Assembly (NCBI GenBank): GCA_934667865.1
Contig: CAKUMR010000018.1
Span: 1-11,310 of the forward strand
Length of the DNA stretch: 11,310 bases
Direction of reading: 5' to 3'
Source: an uncultured Oscillospiraceae bacterium
GTDB taxonomy: Bacteria > Bacillota_A > Clostridia > Oscillospirales > Oscillospiraceae
The position numbers and the translations under genes are program-made. Below are positions 1 to 5,781 of this stretch, in pieces (position 1 is the stretch's first letter; the number at the start of each line of letters is the position of its first letter). The notes beneath the pieces were generated by a model. It saw nothing but the letters and a program-made list of their open reading frames with translations. It was not told the DNA's origin and made no database searches.

Positions 1-179
1 CCATTCCCGTCGCCGTCGGCAGCGGCGTCACCGAGAAGAACATTGCCGAAAAGATGCGCACGGCGGACATCCTTATCATCGGCACGACCCTGCGCAAGGG
101 CGGCAAGATGTCCGAGCCCATCGACGAGGCGCAGGCGCGCGCGATCCTGCGTGCGGCCGGCCGGGAGGTAGAGGCATGA
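1..179 (+). CDS. BtpA/SgcQ-family TIM-barrel protein, C-terminal fragment
   Basis: Only the last 58 residues are in the window; the 5' end lies outside it. Codons start at position 3 and end with TGA at 177-179. The readable peptide contains VAVGSGVTEKNIAEKM, then ADILIIGTTLRKGGK and a final EPIDEAQARAIL segment. This resembles the C-terminal phosphate-binding strand and helix of BtpA/SgcQ proteins, in which a GSGvt-N-e motif is followed by aD-iiiGt-lk-gG and then pvD. Members of this family are TIM barrels. BtpA was linked to photosystem I accumulation in cyanobacteria, and SgcQ sits in a sugar operon; the reaction in heterotrophs is not settled. Its stop overlaps the next start (ATGA), so the two genes are probably translationally coupled. 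The family call rests on a short tail. Confidence 0.65.
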   Translation, partial: IPVAVGSGVTEKNIAEKMRTADILIIGTTLRKGGKMSEPIDEAQARAILRAAGREVEA

Positions 180-1327
180 GATACCGCACGCTCGGCAGAA
201 CGGGCTTTCAGGTTTCGGAGATCGGCCTCGGGGGCGAATATCTGGAAGGGCAGCCTCTGAAGCAGGTTTGCAATACGGTGGACGCCGCAATGGACGCAGG
301 CGTCAATCTGCTCGACTGCTTTATGTCCAACCCGGACATCCGATCCGACCTCGGAACCGCGCTCAAGGGAAAACGAGACAAAATGTACATTCAGGGGCAT
401 TTTCGCTCCATCTGGAAAAACGGGCAGTACGGCCGGACGATGGACGTCAAGGTCGTGCGGGAATTCTTTGAGGACCTCCTGCGGCGGATGCAGACGGATT
501 ATATCGACCTCGGAATGATCCACATGATCGACAATGCGCAGGAATACGACGAAATTTTCAACGGCCCGATTCTGGAATACGCGCTGGAGCTCAAGCAGAA
601 GGGCGTCATCCGCGCGCTGGGCGTGAGCTGCCACAATCCCGTGCAGGCGCTGCGCGCGGCAAAGACCGGCCTGATCGACCTGATGCTTTTCAGCGTCAAT
701 CCGGCCTATGACGTCCTGAACGAAAACGCGGAGCGTCCGCGCAAGCTCGACAACCGCTTCTTCGATTCCATGCAGCAGCTCGGCGGCATCAACCGGGTGC
801 GCGAGGAGCTGTACCGCTACTGCGAGCTGCACGGCGTGGGCATTACGGTCATGAAATCGCTGGCCGCGGGCGCGCTGCTGTCGGACAAGACCTCGCCCTT
901 CGGACGCGCGATGACCGTGCAGCAGTGTATGCACTATGCGCTTTCCCGCCCCGGCGTTGCGAGCGTGCTGGTCGGGATGCAGTCGCCGGAGCAGGTGGCC
1001 GACTGCCTGCGCTACGAAACGATGACACCGGAGGAGCTGGACTATTCCTTCCTCTTTGCCGCCGAACCGAAGTTTTCCATGCAGGGCCGGTGTATGTACT
1101 GCAATCACTGCCTGCCTTGCGCTAGGCACATCAACATCGCACAGCTGAGCAAGTATCTGGACATGGCACTTCTCGACGGCGTGACCCCCACGCTTCAGGG
1201 GCATTATGACGCGCTGGAGCACCACGCGGGCGAGTGCATCGCCTGCGGCCGCTGCGAAACGCAGTGTCCCTTCGGCGTTCCCATCATGCAGCGCATGAAG
1301 AAGGCGGAAGAACTGTTCGGGAAATAA
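176..1327 (+). CDS. Aldo/keto reductase-fold protein with C-terminal 2x[4Fe-4S] ferredoxin-like domain, atypical active site
   Basis: This is a 383-residue cytoplasmic protein. Residues 1-290 follow the aldo/keto reductase barrel: the opening MRYRTLGRTGFQVSEIGLGG, a QTDYIDLGMIH strand near 106-116, and a late SVLVGMQSPEQV segment near 263-274. The tail has eight cluster-type cysteines (C306, C309, C312, C315 and C354, C357, C360, C364), the last group as CIACGRCETQCP, which predicts two 4Fe-4S clusters. Asp47 and His116 match two members of the catalytic D-Y-K-H tetrad. The Tyr position falls in CFMSNPD and the Lys position in YIQGHF, so both residues appear replaced. The start is supported by GGGAGG at 163-168, seven bases upstream. 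The gene overlaps the BtpA-like gene by ATGA and is followed by a hairpin terminator. Substrate and reaction are unknown; automated tools would call it a generic aldo/keto reductase. Confidence 0.85.
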   Translation: MRYRTLGRTGFQVSEIGLGGEYLEGQPLKQVCNTVDAAMDAGVNLLDCFMSNPDIRSDLGTALKGKRDKMYIQGHFRSIWKNGQYGRTMDVKVVREFFEDLLRRMQTDYIDLGMIHMIDNAQEYDEIFNGPILEYALELKQKGVIRALGVSCHNPVQALRAAKTGLIDLMLFSVNPAYDVLNENAERPRKLDNRFFDSMQQLGGINRVREELYRYCELHGVGITVMKSLAAGALLSDKTSPFGRAMTVQQCMHYALSRPGVASVLVGMQSPEQVADCLRYETMTPEELDYSFLFAAEPKFSMQGRCMYCNHCLPCARHINIAQLSKYLDMALLDGVTPTLQGHYDALEHHAGECIACGRCETQCPFGVPIMQRMKKAEELFGK

Positions 1328-1329
1328 AT

Positions 1330-1368
1330 AACGCAAAGTCCCGGCTCGGAGAGCCGGGACTTTGCGTT
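1330..1368. terminator. Bidirectional hairpin terminator between convergent genes
   Basis: Arms 1330-1347 and 1351-1368 form a perfect 18-bp inverted repeat with a three-base loop (GGA). The hairpin lies two bases after the stop of the aldo/keto reductase-like gene and two bases before the stop of hypA, which reads toward it. The U-tracts are short (TTTATTATT on the plus strand, TTATTTATTT on the minus strand). The stem is GC-rich in the middle and long enough to act in both directions, which is the inferred role. Confidence 0.8.
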
Positions 1369-1370
1369 TA

Positions 1371-1715
1371 TTATTCTACTGCGATCTCCTTGATCTCCAG
1401 CTCGTTTCCCTGCTGTAAATAGGTTTCCTCGCTGCCGCAGTACGGGCAGATTTTGCCCTGCGGCACGGTGGGATAGGTCTGCCCGCAGGCAGTGCAGTAG
1501 GTGACGGCGGGGATCTGCTCCACCGCCAGCTCGCACCCTTCCAGCATGGGCACCCGCTTGCAGTTCCAGTTCCACACATCGGTCAGGTAGGAGGGGATCA
1601 CGGTGGAGACCTCTCCAATCTGGAGCGTCACCCGGCGGACATGGCTTGCCTGATTTTCCTCTGCGATTTTGACCACACTGTCCGCGATGTGGAAAACCAC
1701 GCCCAGCTCGTGCAT
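1371..1715 (-). CDS. hypA: Hydrogenase/nickel-enzyme maturation metallochaperone HypA
   Basis: The protein is 114 residues, the usual HypA length. It begins MHE; His2 and the N-terminal amine form the nickel site in characterised HypA proteins. Residues 5-40 match the family's helix and strand (IADSVVKIAEE, then RVTLQIGEVSTV). The zinc ribbon is C74-x2-C77 with C90-x2-C93 (CTAC and CPYC). HypA delivers nickel together with HypB to NiFe hydrogenase or, in some bacteria, urease precursors. The gene is the last of a three-gene minus-strand operon. Its start lies three bases after the stop of the upstream flavoprotein gene, and an AAGG about eight bases upstream, inside the end of that gene, serves as ribosome binding site. 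No hydrogenase, urease or hypC-F gene is in the window, so the nickel client cannot be named. Confidence 0.93.
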   Translation of the reverse strand: MHELGVVFHIADSVVKIAEENQASHVRRVTLQIGEVSTVIPSYLTDVWNWNCKRVPMLEGCELAVEQIPAVTYCTACGQTYPTVPQGKICPYCGSEETYLQQGNELEIKEIAVE

Positions 1716-1718
1716 CCT

Positions 1719-4553
1719 TTAATCCTTGTTTCCGCCCAGCTTGATGACGACGGTCTGGCCGAGGCGCTTGAAGGCCATGGGCAGGATGCCCTTCACCTTG
1801 TCCTCCGCCTTCATCATCTTTGAGCATTCCGGATGGTCGCGCTTGAGGTGGATCGCGTCAAAGACGCACTTGGTGGTGCACACGCCGCAGCCGATGCACT
1901 TGTTGGGGTCGACCCAGCTTGCGCCGCAGCCGAGGCAGCGGGCGGTTTCGATTTTCACCTGCTCCGCCGTCAGCGTCAGGTTGGGGTCGCGGAAGGAATG
2001 AATCGCGTCGATGCGCCCGTCCACGCCGGCGGTCTGCCGCGCGGCGGTGTCGTAGCCTGCCAGCGTCACGTTGTCCTTGTCGAGCATGTTGAAGTCGCGG
2101 CGGTTGCGGCCGATGGTCAGGCTGGCGCCCGGATGGACATAGCGGTGCAGCGATTCCGCGGCGCACTTGCCCTCCTCAATGGCGTCGATGACGAATTTCG
2201 GGCCGTGGTACACGTCGCCGCCGACGAAGATGTCCGGCTCCGCGGTCTGATAGGTCAGCGCGTCTGCGACGGGGTAGTTGCCGCGGTGGAATTCCACCCG
2301 GCTGCCCTCCAGCAGGCTGCCCCATTCGATGGCCTGACCGATGGCAAAGACCACATGATCCGCCGCCAGCTCCATGGTTTCGGCTTCGTCGTAAACCGGC
2401 GAGAAGCGCTTGGTTTCCGGGTCGATGGTGCGCAGGCATTTTTTGAACACCACGGCGGTGACATGGCCGTTCTCGTCAGTCTTGAGCTCCTTGGGGCCCC
2501 AGCCGTTGCAGATGTCGATGTGCTCGGCGAGGGTCTCCTCCACCTCGTCCTTGGAGGCGGGCATGGTTTCGCGGGCTTCCAGGCAGACCATGGACACCTT
2601 CTCCGCGCCGAAGCGGGAGGCGGTACGGGCGCAGTCCACGGCCACGTTGCCGCCGCCGACGACCACGACCTTGCCGTCCATATGCTGATTTTCATCCGCC
2701 AGCGCATCGTGCAGGAAGTTCACCGCGATGCTCGTGCCGAGCGCATGGTCGCCCGCCACGCCGGGATAGCGGCCGCCCTGGCAGCCGATGGCGATATAGA
2801 AGGCCAGATAGCCCTGCTCGCGCAGCTGCGGGATGGTCACGTCCTTGCCGACCTCCACACCGCAGCGGAATTCCACGCCGAGCTCGCGCAGCACGTCGAT
2901 CTCCGCGGCGATCACGTCCTTTTCCAGCTTGAAGGAGGGGATGCCGTAGGTCATCATGCCGCCGGGCTTCTCATTCTTTTCAAACACCGTGGGCCTGTAG
3001 CCCTTCGTTGCCAGATAGTAGGCGGCGCTCAGGCCGGCCGGGCCGCCGCCGATGATGGCGATCTTCTGCGTCCAGTGCGTTTTCTGGTTGGAGGCGATGA
3101 CGACCGGGGGAATGTAGCGCGTTTCGGCCTTGAGATCCTGCTCGGCGAGGAACTTCTTCACCGCGTCGATGGACACCGCCTGATCGACGTTTCCTCTGGT
3201 GCAGGCATCCTCGCAGCGCTTGTTGCAGATGCGGCCGCACACGGCGGGGAAGGGGTTGTCCTTCTTGATGAGGGCAAGGGCTTCCTGATATTTTCCCTGC
3301 GCCGCCAGCTTCAGGTAGCCCTGCACGCTCACGTGCGCGGGGCAGGCGGTCTTGCAGGGCGCGGTGCCCTTGTCATAGCAGTTTTTCCGGTTGTTGTCCC
3401 GGTAGTCCGGGTCCCAGTGCTCCGGGCCCCACTTGATGGCATTCGGCAGCTCGTGCTTGGGGTAGGTGACGGCCTTGCCCTCCTTGTCGCAGAGCTTCTG
3501 GCCGAGGCGCACCGCGCCGGCGGGACAGTATTCCACGCACTTGCCGCAGGCGACGCAGTTTTCCTTCGTCACCTCCGCAGTGTAGGCGGAGCGGGAGAGG
3601 TTGGGGGTGTTGAAGAGCTGGCTGGTGCGCAGCGCGTTGCAGATCTGCACATTGCAGTTGCAGATGCCGAAGATCTTGTTCTCGCCGTCGATGTTCGTGA
3701 TCTGGTGGACGAAGCCGTTGTCCTCGGCCTTGCGGAGGATCTCCATGGCTTCTTCGTAGGTGATGTCGTGGCCCTTGCCGGTCTCGCGGCAGTAGTCGGC
3801 AAAATCGCCCACGCCGATGCACCAGCACTCATCGTCGTCCGCGCAGCCCTCGCCCATTACGGCGCGGCTGGCGCGGCAGGAGCAGCGGCCCACGCCGATG
3901 TGGCCCTCGTATTTTTTCAGCCAGTAGGACAGATGCTCGATGTCCAGCGTCTGGTTCTCCATGGAGATCGCCTTCTCCACGGGGATCACATGCATCCCGA
4001 CACCGCCGCCGCCCGGCGGCAGCAGGTGGGTCACGCCCGCCAGCGGGATATAGGTCATCCGCTCGAAGAAATAGCCGACCTCCGGATGCTCACGCAGGCG
4101 CTTGTTGCCCTCCGGGCCTTCTTCCATATTGAACAGCTCCGCACTGCCGGGGACGAACATGGGCAGGATGTACCGCCGCTCGGAGGGCGGCGCGGTGCGG
4201 CCGTTGTGGTCATAATGATAACCGTAGTCGTATTCCAGCAGGCCAATGTAGCTCATCTCGTCCAGCAGCTCCTGAAAATGCGGCTTGTCCTCTTCCTTGA
4301 CCTTGTTCATTTTCCAGAGCTGCTCGACGGTGTAGGGCGTGCGCAGCTTCATGGACAGGGCAATGTCTGCCATCTCATCGGTGACGATGGAGGCAAGACC
4401 CCAGTATTCCGGGTCGTCGGAGGTGAGGCCCTTGAGCTTGTGATCCACAACGTCCGTAATCTTTTTGCCCAGCTTCAGAATTTTCTCGCGGGGGGCGGGG
4501 TCGCCCTGAAAGGGCGGATGAAAAGCCCGGTTTTTCAGTTCCTCGTCGATCAT
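1719..4553 (-). CDS. Large GltD/NfnB-like FAD-NAD(P) oxidoreductase with several Fe-S domains
   Basis: A 944-residue soluble protein with no membrane segment seen. Residues 1-190 are alpha-rich and look like a helical/winged-helix module. Residues 215-310 form a Cys-rich region (C224, C226, C237, C243, C245, C255, C298, C300, C305). C333-x2-C336-x2-C339-x3-C343 is a ferredoxin motif. Residues 390-470 match the N-terminal Fe-S domain of the glutamate synthase small subunit (C400, C404, C439, C443, C447, C451). The FAD site is GGGPAG (502-507), the NAD(P) site GGGNVA (633-638) and the second FAD motif DIFVGGD (774-780). The end carries six more cysteines (C873, C876, C886, C889, C892, C896). 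The predicted role is electron transfer between NAD(P)H and an Fe-S or ferredoxin partner. A Met 17 codons upstream is open, but the chosen ATG overlaps the hypB stop (ATGA) and has GAGGAG eight bases upstream. No glutamate synthase large subunit is nearby, and the physiological partner is unknown. Confidence 0.88.
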   Translation of the reverse strand: MIDEELKNRAFHPPFQGDPAPREKILKLGKKITDVVDHKLKGLTSDDPEYWGLASIVTDEMADIALSMKLRTPYTVEQLWKMNKVKEEDKPHFQELLDEMSYIGLLEYDYGYHYDHNGRTAPPSERRYILPMFVPGSAELFNMEEGPEGNKRLREHPEVGYFFERMTYIPLAGVTHLLPPGGGGVGMHVIPVEKAISMENQTLDIEHLSYWLKKYEGHIGVGRCSCRASRAVMGEGCADDDECWCIGVGDFADYCRETGKGHDITYEEAMEILRKAEDNGFVHQITNIDGENKIFGICNCNVQICNALRTSQLFNTPNLSRSAYTAEVTKENCVACGKCVEYCPAGAVRLGQKLCDKEGKAVTYPKHELPNAIKWGPEHWDPDYRDNNRKNCYDKGTAPCKTACPAHVSVQGYLKLAAQGKYQEALALIKKDNPFPAVCGRICNKRCEDACTRGNVDQAVSIDAVKKFLAEQDLKAETRYIPPVVIASNQKTHWTQKIAIIGGGPAGLSAAYYLATKGYRPTVFEKNEKPGGMMTYGIPSFKLEKDVIAAEIDVLRELGVEFRCGVEVGKDVTIPQLREQGYLAFYIAIGCQGGRYPGVAGDHALGTSIAVNFLHDALADENQHMDGKVVVVGGGNVAVDCARTASRFGAEKVSMVCLEARETMPASKDEVEETLAEHIDICNGWGPKELKTDENGHVTAVVFKKCLRTIDPETKRFSPVYDEAETMELAADHVVFAIGQAIEWGSLLEGSRVEFHRGNYPVADALTYQTAEPDIFVGGDVYHGPKFVIDAIEEGKCAAESLHRYVHPGASLTIGRNRRDFNMLDKDNVTLAGYDTAARQTAGVDGRIDAIHSFRDPNLTLTAEQVKIETARCLGCGASWVDPNKCIGCGVCTTKCVFDAIHLKRDHPECSKMMKAEDKVKGILPMAFKRLGQTVVIKLGGNKD

Positions 4554-5236
4554 TGCATTGACTCCTCTTTCTCTTTCCAGTTTTGAATGGTCTGTGCGAG
4601 CCACTTGGCCAGCGCGTCTACGCCTTCGCCGGTTTTGGCGCTGATGGGGAAGATGCGGATGTTGGGATTGCGCTTTTTCGCGTACGCGGTGACCTTGTCC
4701 ATGTCAAAGTCAAAGTACGGCAGCACGTCGATCTTATTGATGATCATAACATCGCAGACCTGAAATACCAGCGGGTATTTGAGCGGCTTGTCATGCCCCT
4801 CCGGGACGGAGAGGATCATCATGTTCAGGGCCGCGCCGGTGTCGAACTCCGCCGGGCAGACCAGATTGCCCACGTTTTCAAGGATGACGAGATCCAGATC
4901 TTCCGTTCCGAGCTGGCCGATGCCCTGCCGGGTCATGTCCGCGTCCAGATGGCACATCCCGCCGGTGTGGAGCTGAATGACCTTTGTGCCGGTGGCGGCG
5001 ATGGTCCCGGCGTCCACGTCGGAGTCGATGTCCGCCTCCATGACGCCTGCGCGGATGTCCGCGGGCAGCGCTTTGAGCAGGCGGGTCAGCGTCGTCGTCT
5101 TGCCGGAACCGGGCGAGGACATCAGATTGATCAGAAAAACGCCCCGTGCCTTCATTTCGCGGCGCAGCGCCTCGGCGTCGGCGTTGTTGTCGGCAAACAC
5201 GCTCTGCTTTACTTCGATGATGCGATAGGGATCCAT
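4550..5236 (-). CDS. hypB: Nickel-delivery GTPase HypB
   Basis: A 228-residue G3E/SIMIBI-class GTPase that loads nickel into hydrogenase or another nickel enzyme together with HypA. Visible motifs are the P-loop SPGSGKTT (41-48), EADIDSDVDA (67-76), the conserved metal-site pair C95-H96 in GGMCHLDA, ENVGNLVCP with C127 (120-128), the guanine-specificity motif NKID (167-170) and SAKTGEG (199-205). The N-terminus lacks both a CxxCGC high-affinity nickel site and a His-rich stretch, so this is the minimal form of HypB. The ATG has AGAGGAGG five bases upstream and sits about 40 bases from a consensus promoter. It is the first gene of the unit; its TGA overlaps the ATG of the flavoprotein gene. 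The nickel client is not encoded in the window. Confidence 0.95.
   Translation of the reverse strand: MDPYRIIEVKQSVFADNNADAEALRREMKARGVFLINLMSSPGSGKTTTLTRLLKALPADIRAGVMEADIDSDVDAGTIAATGTKVIQLHTGGMCHLDADMTRQGIGQLGTEDLDLVILENVGNLVCPAEFDTGAALNMMILSVPEGHDKPLKYPLVFQVCDVMIINKIDVLPYFDFDMDKVTAYAKKRNPNIRIFPISAKTGEGVDALAKWLAQTIQNWKEKEESMQ
4562..4567 (-). promoter_or_regulatory. Ribosome binding site fixing the flavoprotein start
   Basis: On the minus strand GAGGAG occupies 4567-4562, eight bases before the ATG at 4553-4551. It lies inside the last codons of hypB. This favours the internal ATG over the upstream Met at 4604, which would force a long overlap with hypB. Confidence 0.75.
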
Positions 5237-5273
5237 GGCAGCCTCCTCTGTTTTTGCTGGCTAACTTATTTCC

Positions 5274-5302
5274 ATTATACCTTGCCAAAACGGAAATGTC
5301 AA
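5274..5302 (-). promoter_or_regulatory. Consensus sigma-A promoter of the hypB operon
   Basis: Read on the minus strand, TTGACA (5302-5297) is followed by exactly 17 bases and TATAAT (5279-5274), a full match to the housekeeping consensus. It is placed about 40 bases before the hypB start with the ribosome binding site in between. No operator is obvious, so strong or constitutive transcription is inferred. Confidence 0.85.
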
Positions 5303-5348
5303 TTTGAAGTGACCGTTCGTCATCGTCGGCATCTGCGCGAAAAAACGC

Positions 5349-5377
5349 TTGACATCCGGTGAAAACCGTGCTACAAT
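5349..5377 (+). promoter_or_regulatory. Sigma-A promoter of the T-box/trpXYZ transcript
   Basis: TTGACA (5349-5354), a 17-base spacer and TACAAT (5372-5377) differ from the consensus by one base. Transcription should start near 5381-5384, just before the T-box leader. The promoter is divergent from the hypB promoter, with 46 bases between the two -35 boxes. Confidence 0.85.
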
Positions 5378-5383
5378 GCAGAA

Positions 5384-5669
5384 AACCGTTGAAGAAGAGT
5401 GAGTAGATCCTGACACCATTCTTTCAGAGAGCCGCAGGCGGTGGGATTGCGGCAGAAGAGGACCGGACCGAATGGACTTCCGAGGGCGAGCGGAAACAGA
5501 GCTTTCTCTGGAGTATGTGAGACGGAGCGGCGCTTCGTGAACAAACGCCGGCGTATATCGGTACGCATGAGTGGGCGCGTGTTTGGCGCGTCAAGCCGGG
5601 TGGCACCGCAGGAAGTTTTTTCCTGTCCCAGCAATGCTTGTATTGCAGGGACAGGAGTTTTTGTTTTTT
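5384..5669 (+). promoter_or_regulatory. T-box riboswitch, tRNA-Trp specific
   Basis: The leader before trpX has the classic T-box parts. Stem I contains the loop-E-type AGTA (5402-5405), an AGAGAG motif (5426-5431) and a distal helix CCGC/GCGG (5432-5435 with 5449-5452). The specifier region reads GAATGGAC with TGG at 5473-5475, a Trp codon. The T-box core GGGTGGCACCGC is at 5598-5609. The antiterminator pairs GGG (5598-5600) with CCC (5627-5629) and GCAGGAA (5608-5614) with TTCCTGT (5620-5626), leaving the TGGCACC bulge (5601-5607). TGGC complements GCCA, which fits the G73 discriminator of bacterial tRNA-Trp. Uncharged tRNA-Trp should stabilise the antiterminator and let transcription proceed into trpXYZ. 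The 5' boundary is estimated from the promoter; stems II and III were not modelled. Confidence 0.93.
5621..5669 (+). terminator. T-box attenuator terminator
   Basis: TCCTGTCCC (5621-5629) pairs with GGGACAGGA (5648-5656). Beyond one A/A mismatch, GCAAT (5631-5635) pairs with ATTGC (5642-5646) around a six-base loop. A T-rich tract, TTTTTGTTTTTT, follows at 5658-5669. The 5' arm is shared with the antiterminator, so the two folds exclude each other, as expected for transcription attenuation. Confidence 0.92.
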
Positions 5670-5781
5670 CAGGGGGCGTTGATATGCTGAGAATGAGGCG
5701 CTGGCGCACGTGCGCCGAATAACTGTTTTTCTTCTTTGATTCTGATTCTTCACATATTTTTTAGAAAGGCTGGAACATTCT

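Noticed and set aside
1204..1827. A 207-codon minus-strand frame spanning the terminator and overlapping hypA
   Set aside because: It crosses a strong terminator, lies out of frame over hypA and the flavoprotein C-terminus, and shows no family resemblance.
1719..4553. Calling the flavoprotein the glutamate synthase small subunit (gltD)
   Set aside because: Only the central part is GltD-like. The chain is about twice the usual length, has extra Fe-S regions at both ends, and no gltB is adjacent.
1833..4586. A 917-codon open frame on the plus strand opposite the flavoprotein gene
   Set aside because: It is an antisense shadow produced by GC-rich codon use. Its translation is low-complexity (Ala, Gly, Val, His, Asp rich) with no recognisable domain, while the opposite strand has clear enzyme motifs, a ribosome binding site and gene overlaps.
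4554..4604. Upstream Met giving the flavoprotein 17 extra N-terminal residues
   Set aside because: It would overlap the hypB 3' end by more than 50 bases. The internal ATG has a well-spaced GAGGAG and an ATGA overlap, the same coupling seen elsewhere in the window.
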